Shown here piece by piece: positions 46,796 to 55,606 of a stretch of 64,000 bases of DNA; position 1 is the first letter of the stretch, and every line of letters begins with the position of its first letter. This DNA comes from Paracoccaceae bacterium (GTDB lineage: Bacteria > Pseudomonadota > Alphaproteobacteria > Rhodobacterales > Rhodobacteraceae): contig JAPPHA010000051.1 of assembly GCA_028874915.1 (NCBI GenBank), forward strand, positions 1 through 64,000. Reading direction: 5' to 3'. A model generated the notes under the pieces. It saw only the letters and a program-made list of their open reading frames with translations, did not search any database and was not told where the DNA came from. The translations under genes and the position numbers were made by a program.

Positions 46796-46821
46796 ATTCT
46801 TGTTTTGTTCTTGTTTTATTC
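46796..46821 (-). promoter_or_regulatory. Tandem LexA/SOS half-site array upstream of imuA
   Basis: The plus strand reads ATTC (46796), TTGTTTT, GTTC (46807), TTGTTTT, ATTC (46818): three half-sites at an exact 11-base period with identical spacers. Alphaproteobacterial LexA binds GTTC-N7-GTTC; both overlapping pairs match 7 of 8 bases. The place just ahead of imuA, a known SOS target, makes this the probable operator of imuA-imuB-dnaE2. Confidence 0.72.
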
Positions 46822-46961
46822 TCATTAATATCGAAGGGTCAACAGCCAATCCTGAGCAAACCGACATGATGGCTGCCCACTATCCATATATTCGACCGCC
46901 AACACCCTCTCGAAAGCAAGCAACCGCGTTAACGGGAATGTCCGGTGCTGGGTACCGCCAT

Positions 46962-46999
46962 TTGAATTTGTCAAAAATACCATTATATTTTCAGACAAA
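46962..46999 (+). promoter_or_regulatory. Promoter and inverted repeat of the AbiE operon
   Basis: TTGAAT (46962-46967) and TATATT (46984-46989) are separated by 16 bases, a good sigma-70-type promoter 23 bases ahead of ATG 47012. Arms TTTGTC (46967-46972) and GACAAA (46994-46999) form an inverted repeat around the -10. AbiEi proteins are known to repress their own operon by binding inverted repeats, so this is the likely operator. Confidence 0.6.
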
Positions 47000-47011
47000 A
47001 AGAGATACGCC

Positions 47012-47617
47012 ATGTCCACCGCAAAAGCAATTCGAACTGCTGTCAGCAAGCTGCCGCAAGGCAAGCCCTTCACCGGTGCCCACTTTCTGAAGTACGGCAC
47101 CCGCAGCGCCATTGACCGGACGCTTTCCCGCCTCGTCGGCGAAGGCGAAATCCAGCGTCTCGCCCATGGCGTCTTCGTTCGTCCGAGAACGAGCCGGTTC
47201 GTCGGTGCCGTCCTCCCCGACATCCACGAGGTGGTCAACGTCATCGCACGCAGCAATGGCGAGACGGTCCAGATCCACGGCGCCGAAGCCGCCCGACGGT
47301 TCAGGCTCAGCACACAGGTGCCGACTGCACCCGTGTTCCATACCAGCGCCTCGTCCCGCACGATCCGGATTGCCGGCATTACCGTCAGGATGATCCACAC
47401 CTCGAACCGCCGCCGGCTGCAGTTTGCCGGAGAGGCGACGGGCGCTGCACTCTCCGCGCTGTGGTATCTCGGCAAAGACAACGTGACGCCGGAGGTCGTC
47501 GCCACGATCGCTGCTGCGCTCGGCCCGGCAGAGTTCCGGAAGCTGCGCTCCGCCGAGATGCCGGTCTGGATGGCGACTGCGCTCGCAACCGCCGTCCGGG
47601 AGACGCTCCATGGCTGA
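47012..47617 (+). CDS. abiEi: AbiEi-like antitoxin (DUF6088 family)
   Basis: The 201-residue protein has an N-terminal winged helix (KLPQGKPFTGAHFLKYGTRSAIDRTLSRLVGEGEIQRLAHGVFVRPR). A C-terminal domain follows with VQIHGAEAARRFRLSTQVPTAPVFHTS and GAALSALWYLGKD. This is the AbiEi / DUF6088 design, in which the first domain represses the operon and the second neutralises the toxin. It overlaps the AbiEii gene by eight bases and is preceded by the promoter and repeat listed separately. The pair forms a type IV toxin-antitoxin system that can give phage abortive infection. Confidence 0.88.
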   Translation: MSTAKAIRTAVSKLPQGKPFTGAHFLKYGTRSAIDRTLSRLVGEGEIQRLAHGVFVRPRTSRFVGAVLPDIHEVVNVIARSNGETVQIHGAEAARRFRLSTQVPTAPVFHTSASSRTIRIAGITVRMIHTSNRRRLQFAGEATGAALSALWYLGKDNVTPEVVATIAAALGPAEFRKLRSAEMPVWMATALATAVRETLHG

Positions 47618-48620
47618 GCCGTTTCTTTCCCTCGAATCCCGTGAGCGCGCCGACATCCTTCGCACCGTGGCCGGCAACGCCGGGCGCTCAGCTGTCATCC
47701 TGGAGAAGGACATCTGGATCTGCTGGGTCCTTGAAGCCCTCTTCTCCATGCCCGACCCGCATCCGATGGCTTTCAAGGGGGGCACGTCGCTCTCGAAGGT
47801 CTACGGCGTCATCGACCGGTTTTCCGAGGATGTGGACGTCACGCTCGACTACCGCGCCTTCGAAGACTCCTTTGATCCCTTTGCCGAAGGCGCCAGTCGC
47901 ACCCAGATCCGGCGGTTCAGCGAACGCCTCAAGGACCGCGTCGCGATCTACGTCTGCGACGTCGTGGCCCCCGCCCTCGACACCGCCGCCGGACGCCTCG
48001 CACCGAACGGCCGCTACGAAATCCACCTTGGCGACGATGGCGAGACCCTCCGCTTCGCCTATCCGTCCGCGGTCGAAGAGCCCGGCGGCTATGCCAACAG
48101 TGCGGTCCTGCTGGAGTTCGGGGGCCGCAACGTCATCGATCCGAACGAGCAGCACGAAATCGTCCCGGACATCGCAGCAATGACCCAGGACCTCGACTTT
48201 CCCACCGCGACCGTTACGGTGCTCTCTCCGACACGCACCTTCTGGGAAAAGGCAACGCTCATCCATGTTGAGTGCCACCGGCGCAGGCTCGCAGACCGGC
48301 CCGATCGCCTTTCCCGACACTGGTTTGATCTCGCGTGCCTCGCCGCACACGATGTCGGCCGGGCCGCGCTCTCAGACCGTGCTCTCTTGCAAGATGTCGT
48401 CCGACACAAGAAGGTGTTCTTCCACGCTGGCAACGCCAACTACGATCAATGCCTCAACGGCCACCTGCGTCTCGTCCCCGACGATGACCAGATTCACGCC
48501 CTGCAATCGGACTACGACGCCATGCGCCACGCCCGCATCGTCGGCGACAATGCACCGGGATTCGATGCACTGATCGAACGAATCCGCATCCTCGAAGCCG
48601 AGGCCAACCGTCCGGGCTGA
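47610..48620 (+). CDS. abiEii: AbiEii/AbiGii family nucleotidyltransferase toxin
   Basis: The 336-residue protein has the nucleotidyltransferase signature FKGGTSLSKVYGVIDRFSEDVDVTL near residues 54-78: GGTSLSK is the GS-like motif and the following D-x-D motif (EDVDV) supplies the metal-binding acids. Further on lie LSPTRTFWEKATLIHVE and SRHWFDLACL, which match motifs III and IV of AbiEii. AbiEii-class toxins transfer nucleotides to cellular targets; some modify tRNA acceptor ends. The start overlaps the antitoxin stop as ATGGCTGA. All motifs are intact, so the toxin should be active. Confidence 0.92.
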   Translation: MAEPFLSLESRERADILRTVAGNAGRSAVILEKDIWICWVLEALFSMPDPHPMAFKGGTSLSKVYGVIDRFSEDVDVTLDYRAFEDSFDPFAEGASRTQIRRFSERLKDRVAIYVCDVVAPALDTAAGRLAPNGRYEIHLGDDGETLRFAYPSAVEEPGGYANSAVLLEFGGRNVIDPNEQHEIVPDIAAMTQDLDFPTATVTVLSPTRTFWEKATLIHVECHRRRLADRPDRLSRHWFDLACLAAHDVGRAALSDRALLQDVVRHKKVFFHAGNANYDQCLNGHLRLVPDDDQIHALQSDYDAMRHARIVGDNAPGFDALIERIRILEAEANRPG

Positions 48621-49095
48621 AACATTGGCAGCGGCAATTCCCGCGGGCGCCCCCATTCGCCTCCGCCCTTCCGGAGATCGTGCACGCGACCCTGCCGCGT
48701 AAGCGGCCCTCCGCAGGCGTTTTCGACCGCCTGACGCCCGCCGCAGGGAGAATATGCGCCGCCAACCCGCCACCCCACGATATTCATTCCCAATCCTGGC
48801 AGGCGCAGGCAGCGGCGAGACGGTGCCCGACAAAAAGCCAGGGCCTGATCCCCAAAGGCGTGGAGAATATCAGGGTCGCTCCCTCATGTAGTCGGCCACC
48901 TTGAAGCTGCAGACGGTCGTTATTGGGACACCGTCGAAAGCTACTGTGGCGGCGACAGGACTGCCCGGGACCGTGGCTCATTGTCGCCAACTCCCGTACC
49001 GTGGCGGATCACAACAACGACCAGCAGCACCACACGGTTTCGAATGGAATCCGCCCCGGCCACTCCCGAGGGAAATCCTGCACCCGTGGGGATCC
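48621..49095. other. Intergenic gap between abiEii and the SLC13 gene
   Basis: The abiE operon and the minus-strand transporter gene converge here. I see no gene and no clear attachment-site duplication that would mark the end of a mobile island. A comparison with relatives lacking abiE would be needed to find its boundaries. Confidence 0.4.
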
Positions 49096-50895
49096 TCAGC
49101 CGGCAGCCGGGTACAATGGCCAGAACATTGGAATCAGGAGGCTCGCAAGAATACCAACTGTAAAATTCAGCATCAGCCCCATACGCATGAAATCGAAAAA
49201 CGTATATCCACCAAGGCTGTAGACAAGAGTATTGGTCTGGTAACCGACAGGCGTCGCAAAACTTGCCGAGGCCGCAACCATCACCGCAACCACCAGCGGA
49301 CGCGGGTCGACACCTACTGAAACCCCGAGCGCAATCGCAACCGGTGTGATGATGATTGCCACCGCATTGTTGGACACCAGTTCGGTGAGTACCGAAGCCA
49401 GAAGATAGACCGACCAGACGATGAAGAACGGCGGCAACTGGCCGATGACCGGTGCCACGCCATCGGCGATGAGCGCCACCGCACCGGACTTCTCCAGCCC
49501 TGAACCAACCACCAGCATGGAGACCAGCAGCACAATCAGACGGGCGTCGACAGACCCGAAGGCTTCCTCCGCCCCAATGGACCGAATGAGCAGGACAAAG
49601 GCGACAGCCACCATCGCCAAAACCAGGATCGGAGCGACTCCGAACGCTGCCAGCACCACAACCGCGAGAAGGGCAAGAACCACCCAGGGAGCATGCGACC
49701 GGCGGAACGGACGGACATCGGGTTCGACAAGGTCGACGGTATTCATGTCGACCGAAAGCCGACGAATGTCGGCTGGCGCACCCTCAAGAAGCAGCGTGTC
49801 GCCAACCTGGACCACGACGGCGTCGAGCTGCCCCCGGAGATTCTGGTTCTTCCGGTGCACCGCCAGGAGATAGATCCCGTAGCGTCGACGCAGGCCAAGG
49901 GCATTGACGCGCTTGCCGACCAGCAGGCAACCCGGCGTGATCAGCGCTTCGACGGTCGCCGATTCCCTCGAGGCCACTGTATCGCCGACCGAAACCGCAG
50001 GATGCTCCCTGAGCGCGAGAAGTTCACCGACATCCGTGCGCAGAACCACCCGGTCACCTTCATGGAGCGTGACATCCGGAAGACTCCGCCGCAACGATAC
50101 TTCTTCACGGACGACATCGATGACGCGGCCCCCTTGATGCCGGAACTCCGCCACTTTCATCGGATTGCGACCGATGAACGCGCTGCCCTGCGACACGCTG
50201 ACCTCGGTGAAATACCGTTTCGCGCTCCGTTCCCCGAGAATACTGCTGACGGTTTCCCTTTCAGGCAGGAGTCGGGGCGCGAAGATCAGGATGTAACCCA
50301 ACCCGTAAGCCACCAGGATCACCGCCATCGGAGTGACCTCGAAGATGCCGAAGGGTTCGAGACCGTTGGAACGGGCCACACCGTCGACGATCAAGTTTGT
50401 CGAGGTTCCGATCAAGGTGCACATGCCACCGAGAATCGCCACATAGGAGAGCGGAATAAGCAGCTTCGATGCCGTCGTTCCCAGTGCCTTCGCCACCTTC
50501 ATCGCGACCGGAATGAGCACGACCACGACCGGCGTGTTGTTCATGAATGCGGAAGCGGCGATCACCAAGAACGCGAGAACGCCAAGAACCCTGGCCGGGT
50601 TTCGTTGCGCGTGCTGACCGACCCAATCGGTGACGAGGGCCAGGGCGCCGGTCCTAACCAGCGCACCGGACATGATGAACATCGCCGCGACTGTCCAAGG
50701 TGCCGGGTTCGAGAATACGTCCAGGGCATCGTCATACCCGACGATTCCGATCACGATCATTGTCGTCGCAGCCGTGAAGGCGATGACTTCCGGAGGAAAC
50801 CTCTCCCAGAGAAAGGCTGCGAACATGCCTCCGACGACGGCGATGGCCAGAGCCGCCTGCCAGGATTCGGAAATGACGATGGCATCCATCGGCAC
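49096..50895 (-). CDS. SLC13/DASS-type permease with two central RCK (TrkA-C) domains
   Basis: The 599-residue protein has two membrane halves. The first has SAFMNNTPVVVVLIPVAMKVAK and ILGGMCTLIGTSTNLIVDGVAR, the anion-transporter SNT motif. The second has LVSNNAVAIIITPVAIALG and ASASFATPVGYQTNTLVYSLGGY. Between them (about residues 215-390) lie two TrkA-C-like soluble domains with SLPDVTLHEGDRVVLRTD and VVVQVGDTLLLEGAPADI. Such proteins move sulfate, citrate or other anions with sodium; the RCK domains may bind a nucleotide and gate transport. The presence of two sulfotransferases later in the window makes sulfate an appealing but unproven substrate. Confidence 0.9.
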   Translation of the reverse strand: MPMDAIVISESWQAALAIAVVGGMFAAFLWERFPPEVIAFTAATTMIVIGIVGYDDALDVFSNPAPWTVAAMFIMSGALVRTGALALVTDWVGQHAQRNPARVLGVLAFLVIAASAFMNNTPVVVVLIPVAMKVAKALGTTASKLLIPLSYVAILGGMCTLIGTSTNLIVDGVARSNGLEPFGIFEVTPMAVILVAYGLGYILIFAPRLLPERETVSSILGERSAKRYFTEVSVSQGSAFIGRNPMKVAEFRHQGGRVIDVVREEVSLRRSLPDVTLHEGDRVVLRTDVGELLALREHPAVSVGDTVASRESATVEALITPGCLLVGKRVNALGLRRRYGIYLLAVHRKNQNLRGQLDAVVVQVGDTLLLEGAPADIRRLSVDMNTVDLVEPDVRPFRRSHAPWVVLALLAVVVLAAFGVAPILVLAMVAVAFVLLIRSIGAEEAFGSVDARLIVLLVSMLVVGSGLEKSGAVALIADGVAPVIGQLPPFFIVWSVYLLASVLTELVSNNAVAIIITPVAIALGVSVGVDPRPLVVAVMVAASASFATPVGYQTNTLVYSLGGYTFFDFMRMGLMLNFTVGILASLLIPMFWPLYPAAG

Positions 50896-50982
50896 TGCCT
50901 CTCCTAACTGTCCCGCGTGCCGACCGCGAACACGGTTCCATTGGCGATCCCAGTGCCGGGGTTCCGGCCGGACTCAGACCTG

Positions 50983-51909
50983 TTACCGCCTTTCGGCCGG
51001 CAAATCGGACCCTGGTCGCGGCTGGACCATGATCAGGCCTGCGGTCATCAGGACAACAGCCCCCCAGACCCAGCCGGAATAGGCTTCACCGAGAAGGACT
51101 ATGGACCAGAAGACTCCGAATCCCGTCACGACATAGGCGACCTGCGAAGCGAAGACGCTTCCCGCCCGCCCGACAAGCCACACATATCCAGAGTAGCAAA
51201 GGGCATGTAGTACCGAAAGTGACAACAACGAATACTCCGCCGGTCCCCAAGAGACCGACAGATCGACCCAGTGACTCGAGACGAGGACAAGGGGCACGGC
51301 AATAAGAACACCGAGTAAGCTGGCCCAGAACAGGGCCTCGATCGGATTCAGTCCGGCAAGCCCGTACCGGGCGACGAAATTCGCCTCACCGGCATAACAG
51401 AAGGGCGAAATCAACGCGATCAGCACGAAGACCGATGCAGCGGGATTCGGCAGACTCGTATCCGGGCCCAGCAGAAGAACAATGGCGACAGCTCCAAGCA
51501 GGATTCCGGAGAACCGCCCAAGCCTGAATCGTTCAACGCCGATCAGAACGGCGATCGGAAGCGCCATCATCGGGACCAGCGAGACAATGATCGACATCAC
51601 GCCGGCCGGGAGATGGACGGCAGCCTGGTAGGAGAATGTGTTGGGAATGACCGTCCCGGCGAGCGCGATCACGACACAGATCAACAGTCGCGGCCAGGTC
51701 AGTGGCCGGACCCGTCGTCGCCGCCCACCAAAATAGGCCAGTACGGCCAGGCAGCATCCGGACATCACGAGTTGCCAGAAAATCAATCCGAAATGACCGT
51801 GTCCGGTCGATACGGCAATCTTGGTGAGCGGCATGGTCAGTCCCCAAACGGCACCGATCAGCATGAGCATCAGCCAAAGGATGGCGCGATCATTTCCCCT
51901 TGTCAGCAA
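50983..51909 (-). CDS. DMT superfamily transporter (EamA repeats)
   Basis: The 308-residue membrane protein has ten predicted helices in two EamA repeats. The first begins WLMLMLIGAVWGLTMPLTKIA and the second begins near SVFVLIALISPFCYAGEANFVARYGL. It ends after the last helix with a short polar tail. EamA proteins mostly export amino acids or other metabolites. The likely start is a TTG at 51909 overlapping the ymdB stop by seven bases; ATG codons at 51870 and 51864 are alternatives that trim the first helix. Confidence 0.87.
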   Translation of the reverse strand: MLTRGNDRAILWLMLMLIGAVWGLTMPLTKIAVSTGHGHFGLIFWQLVMSGCCLAVLAYFGGRRRRVRPLTWPRLLICVVIALAGTVIPNTFSYQAAVHLPAGVMSIIVSLVPMMALPIAVLIGVERFRLGRFSGILLGAVAIVLLLGPDTSLPNPAASVFVLIALISPFCYAGEANFVARYGLAGLNPIEALFWASLLGVLIAVPLVLVSSHWVDLSVSWGPAEYSLLSLSVLHALCYSGYVWLVGRAGSVFASQVAYVVTGFGVFWSIVLLGEAYSGWVWGAVVLMTAGLIMVQPRPGSDLPAERR

Positions 51910-52709
51910 GACGCAAGTGCACCTCCGATTCGAACCGGTTCCAGGGACTTGGCCAGTCCGGTGGCGTCATCGGTTTCAACAAGGATTCCCGAAACGGTCG
52001 CGGGGCCTTTCGCCGGCGTCGCTGCGGACGTCTTCATGCCGGTCCGGAACTGACCGATAGGAACCTCCCTGTCGAATCCGATGACACCGTCGTAGGCTCC
52101 GCACATGCCGGCGTCGGTCAGATAGGCGGTACCGCCGGGAAGGATTCGTCCGTCGGCGGTGGGGATATGAGTATGGGAACCGACAACGAGTGACACCCGC
52201 CCGTCGAGATACCAGCCCAGTGCATTCTTTTCCGACGTCGCCTCGGCATGAACATCAACGATGATTGCATCGGCACGAACACCGAGCGGCACCGGCTTCA
52301 AGGCGGTGTCGATGGCGGAGAATGGATCGTCGAAGTTCGGCCGCATGAAGACGCGGCCAAGCACCTGGGCAACGTAAACCCGATGCCCGGCCGGCGTCTC
52401 GAAAGTCGCAGCACCATGGCCGGGAACCGTCTTGCCATAGTTCAACGGCCGCAGGATGCGCCGGTCCGTTTCGACGCCGCGAACCATTTCCCGCTGATCA
52501 AACGCGTGATCGCCGAGGGTCAGACAGTTGGCTCCGGCCCGAAACAGTTCACCGGCATGGGCCATGGTGAGGCCCCGGCCGTTGGTCGCATTCTCCGCAT
52601 TGACGACCACGAAATGGAGGTCCTTCTCCTTGCGAAGACGCGGCAGATGTTCTCCGACCGCCCTCCGTCCCGAGCGTCCGACCACATCTCCGAGATACAA
52701 CAGTCTCAT
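51903..52709 (-). CDS. ymdB: YmdB-like metallophosphoesterase (TIGR00282 family)
   Basis: The 268-residue calcineurin-like enzyme begins MRLLYLGDVVGRSGRRAV, followed by VVNAENATNGRGLT, TLGDHAFDQREM and IIVDVHAEATSEKNALGWYLDGRVSLVVGSHTHIPTADGRILPGGTAYLTDAGMCG. These provide the dinuclear metal ligands (Asp, Asn, His). YmdB of Bacillus hydrolyses cyclic nucleotides and affects cell differentiation. In alphaproteobacteria the gene commonly follows the ygfA homologue, as here. Confidence 0.93.
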   Translation of the reverse strand: MRLLYLGDVVGRSGRRAVGEHLPRLRKEKDLHFVVVNAENATNGRGLTMAHAGELFRAGANCLTLGDHAFDQREMVRGVETDRRILRPLNYGKTVPGHGAATFETPAGHRVYVAQVLGRVFMRPNFDDPFSAIDTALKPVPLGVRADAIIVDVHAEATSEKNALGWYLDGRVSLVVGSHTHIPTADGRILPGGTAYLTDAGMCGAYDGVIGFDREVPIGQFRTGMKTSAATPAKGPATVSGILVETDDATGLAKSLEPVRIGGALASC

Positions 52710-52906
52710 GGGAACCTTTTCGAATGGAGTTGCGCCACCACAGCGTTCCAGCGGGTTTTTTCCGACTGTGCCGGCGCCGACGATATCACGGGCGCCTTAC
52801 TAATCGCCGAATACCGTTTCAACAGCATTCGTTGTCGGTGCGGTACATTCGCCGGGGCCGGTACCCCACTCGCAGGGAAAGTGTCGACGAAGGGCACGGA
52901 CTCGGT

Positions 52907-53608
52907 CTACGCCTTGATGGCTGTGGCCGTTCGGACATCGGAATCGGGCTCGTCTGCTTCCCACTCCGAGATCAGGAACTGCGTTTCGGTGATCACTACA
53001 TCGAGGCGCTGGTCGTTCGCGTCCCGCGGGACGGACGGCACTTCCTGGGCGTCATAGGCGAACCCGACGGCAACAATGGACCGGCCCCGATGGCCTGCCC
53101 GGTAGCGCAGCTGTTGCAGCGTCCGGTCGTAGAAGCCACCGCCGTAACCCAACCGGTAGCCAGCCTTGTCGAACGCGACCATCGGCACGACCAGGACGTC
53201 CGGATCGAGGACCACCCTTGCTGCGGGAACCGAAGTTCCGAACGCATTTTCGACCAGCCTGTCTCCTGGATTCCACCGGCGAAACTCAAGCGGCATCCCC
53301 GCCGCCACGACAACTGGCAGACAGACGTCCATCCCACATTCCCCGGCGAACACCAACGCCGCCAGGGGATCGATTTCGGAGTTGATCGCATAATAGCCAG
53401 CAAGAATCCGGGCTCCACCGGAACGGGAGAGGAAGTCGATGAGACGCTGATTGGCCTGAGCCGTTTCATCGGCGCCATCAGCAGCGTGAAGCCGGCGACG
53501 CCGAAGCGCCTCCCGTCGAATCCGCGCTTTGGCTTCGGCAATGGTCACTGGCGATCGGATCCGCTGACTGTCGTTCGCCCGGAAGAGGCGAACCGGCGGA
53601 TCCGCCAT
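52907..53608 (-). CDS. ygfA: 5-formyltetrahydrofolate cyclo-ligase
   Basis: It converts 5-formyl-THF to 5,10-methenyl-THF with ATP. From ATG 53608 the product has 233 residues. Family features are the basic N-terminal helix KARIRREALRRRR, AGYYAINSEIDPLAAL and the signature VVPMVAFDKAGYRLGYGGGFYDRTL near residues 140-165, which holds the nucleotide and folate contacts. A frame extending to 53803 runs through the 6S RNA region and is rejected. Linkage of ygfA and 6S RNA is widespread in proteobacteria. Confidence 0.94.
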   Translation of the reverse strand: MADPPVRLFRANDSQRIRSPVTIAEAKARIRREALRRRRLHAADGADETAQANQRLIDFLSRSGGARILAGYYAINSEIDPLAALVFAGECGMDVCLPVVVAAGMPLEFRRWNPGDRLVENAFGTSVPAARVVLDPDVLVVPMVAFDKAGYRLGYGGGFYDRTLQQLRYRAGHRGRSIVAVGFAYDAQEVPSVPRDANDQRLDVVITETQFLISEWEADEPDSDVRTATAIKA

Positions 53609-53624
53609 GACAACCGTGGTGGCT

Positions 53625-53760
53625 GGGGTATTCCCTGTAGCCCGGTCCAACCAGGTGGGCACCGGATGCAAAGGGCCAAGACCCGACGCAGAGCCAGCTC
53701 CCAAGAGAAGATTATCGGCAACTGGAATATCGCCTAACACGAGGAGGGCAGAATCCGCCG
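53625..53760 (-). ncRNA. ssrS: 6S RNA (candidate)
   Basis: Directly upstream of ygfA on the same strand the DNA has no protein-like frame but folds as expected of 6S RNA. End segments pair (GCGGATTC..GCCC with GGGC..GAATACC, including ATTC/GAAT and GCCC/GGGC). The middle holds CTTGGGAGCTGGCTCT and GGTGCCCACCTGG-like stretches that resemble alphaproteobacterial 6S RNAs. A promoter lies at the right distance. 6S RNA binds the housekeeping RNA polymerase holoenzyme by mimicking an open promoter. The 5' end near 53760 is inferred from the promoter; the 3' end is approximate. Confidence 0.65.
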
Positions 53761-53766
53761 AGTCCA

Positions 53767-53795
53767 AAAATAGGCAATGCTTGATACACAAACAA
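53767..53795 (-). promoter_or_regulatory. Promoter for 6S RNA
   Basis: On the minus strand TTGTTT (53795-53790) and TATTTT (53772-53767) are 17 bases apart, predicting a transcription start near 53760. Confidence 0.6.
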
Positions 53796-54301
53796 GGGAG
53801 CATGGACGATTGAGATCACCAACGAACATTTTGCCATGTCAGGAGCGACGGCAAGATGAAAAACGCCATCAAGTCGGCGCCCCAAAGGTCCCGATTGCCG
53901 ATTCAAGGTGACGCGATGAAGTCACCGTTTTCACGCAGCCTTCATGACCCGCCCATGATGGCCTGGACACTCGCTGAAGACGCAGGCAGAATTCGCAAGT
54001 CTTGCCCACCATCGGCTCTGGCACCGACGGGCCAAACGTTGCATCCCCAACGAGACCTGATCTGCCCTCTACAGGATAGATTTCCATCATTTTTGGATCG
54101 TTGAAAACGCTTGCTTCGCTCCCGCGATGCCCTTGCGCGATCCCCGTTGTCATCCCCAAGACTTTGGCGCGTCGATCAAATTGAATGTAGGAATCAGTCA
54201 GGAAGAGAGCCCCGTCCCAGAGGCAAGGGCGGCGGAATTCGTCACGAATTTTGTTGGACGCAAGGGTGATCGACGTCGAACAATCGCTCCGCACTGAACA
54301 A
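53796..54301. other. Intergenic region between 6S RNA and the DUF3500 gene
   Basis: No gene is convincing. A minus-strand frame of 150 codons (53869-54321) overlaps the end of the DUF3500 gene but shows no known motif or good ribosome site. The zapA gene that often precedes 6S RNA in alphaproteobacteria is not present. Confidence 0.35.
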
Positions 54302-55366
54302 TCACGGACCCAAGCCACCATATTCCGATGTCGGATTGCGATAGATGGTGTGATAGTGTCCCAGATCGCCTCCTGTCGAAACGAGCTCGATGATAAGCGT
54401 GGGGCCTTGAATACGCATGTAGGCTCGCCTGTTTATTTTGTCGCTCCCGGACCAGGCGAAGTATAACCGATCCAGGTCGGCCTCGAGTTCCGCCATGCGG
54501 CGAACCGCGTTCTCGGAGGGTTGGATCGAAACCCAACGATCAATGGCAGCCAGGAGTAACGCTTTCTGCCTTGCGGTCATTTCGGCAGCGCTCAGGCCAA
54601 TGGTCTCAGGGATGTAACCGTCCCTGCCGGGGCCCGTGCGAACTTCACCGGGCCCCACCCGGAAGCGGCCGCGCGCCGCGGCCTGTTGCGCAGTATTGAG
54701 CGCAGCGTAGAGCGCGTGTCCCGCTCGATGCATGTCGACCACCGACTCATACTCCACCCCATTGTGGGTGAAGACTGTCGGTTCAGTGCCAACAAAACTG
54801 GGAGACATAGCCGTGACGCGGTTGCTTTCCAACGACAGGTTCAGTCCCAGATGGTGCCCGCCGAATTGCCATCCCCAGGGAGAGGTCGCAGACAGCGTAC
54901 CGTAAAACGAGATCCAGTAATACTCGGGCGCGATTTTCCGCCGTGCGGCCGACGACCTGAGCCCGTTCAGATAGGCCTCCGCGGCCATGACGGCCTTGAC
55001 TCTCCGATAGCCCTCTTCGCTCAGAGAGGAAGCCAGAAAGTCGAAAAGCAGCTTTCGCTGGTCGTCTGAAAGCTCGCCCACGGATATTCCGGCGCGGGGG
55101 AACGATCCGGCAGGAAGGTTGGACCAGCCTGCACGCTCTTCGGCATCGAGGTCGAACATGATCTGAGACCTGATCGCCTCGTCGAGGCTGGCCAGAAAGG
55201 CTTCGGCAGCCTGTAACGAGGCTGCAGCGCCAGCCTCGCCAAAGGGCAAATGGTACTCCGGAATCGGTACCAATTCGGCATGCTCATGGTCGGGGGCTTC
55301 GTGCGCCGAACAAGGCAGGGCCAGGGCAGAGATGAGAATCGTGCCGGCTGCCAGACTCGATTTCAT
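54302..55366 (-). CDS. DUF3500 family secreted protein
   Basis: GGGAG eight bases before ATG 55366 fixes the start; an earlier in-frame ATG at 55384 is possible. The 354-residue product has a signal peptide (about 1-21, ending PCSA-HEAPDHEH) followed by a His/Glu-rich patch that could bind metal. The body matches DUF3500: RAGWSNLPAGSFPRAGISVGELSDDQRKLLFDFLASSLSEEGYRRV, then WGWQFGGHHLGLNLSLESNRVTAMSPSFVGTEP. The conserved GGHH and GxxP segments suggest a hydrolase-like pocket, but no activity is established to my knowledge. It is single and unlinked to an obvious operon. Confidence 0.88.
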   Translation of the reverse strand: MKSSLAAGTILISALALPCSAHEAPDHEHAELVPIPEYHLPFGEAGAAASLQAAEAFLASLDEAIRSQIMFDLDAEERAGWSNLPAGSFPRAGISVGELSDDQRKLLFDFLASSLSEEGYRRVKAVMAAEAYLNGLRSSAARRKIAPEYYWISFYGTLSATSPWGWQFGGHHLGLNLSLESNRVTAMSPSFVGTEPTVFTHNGVEYESVVDMHRAGHALYAALNTAQQAAARGRFRVGPGEVRTGPGRDGYIPETIGLSAAEMTARQKALLLAAIDRWVSIQPSENAVRRMAELEADLDRLYFAWSGSDKINRRAYMRIQGPTLIIELVSTGGDLGHYHTIYRNPTSEYGGLGP

Positions 55367-55606
55367 CCGGATTTCTCCCGTCACAGTGAAACGCCCTGGT
55401 CAGGTGGCTTGTCTTCAACGGGCGTTACAATTCCCGTAGTCCGTCGGTCGCACGTCACGGTCAGCCCAGCCAAGGGCCAAGGCCGACAATGCAAACGCGA
55501 GATGGGCAATTCGAAGACCGGTCCGAGCGCCATCAAGCTGTCCAGTTGCCCAGACGCACACCGAACGCCACGATCTGATTCCGCGACGTCAGCGGCCTTC
55601 TCGAAT

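Noticed and set aside
49693-50907. 404-codon plus-strand frame opposite the SLC13 gene
   Set aside because: Arg/His-rich sequence antisense to a clear membrane protein.
53869-54321. 150-codon minus-strand gene downstream of the DUF3500 gene
   Set aside because: No family motif, overlap with the DUF3500 end and no convincing ribosome site; left as non-coding.
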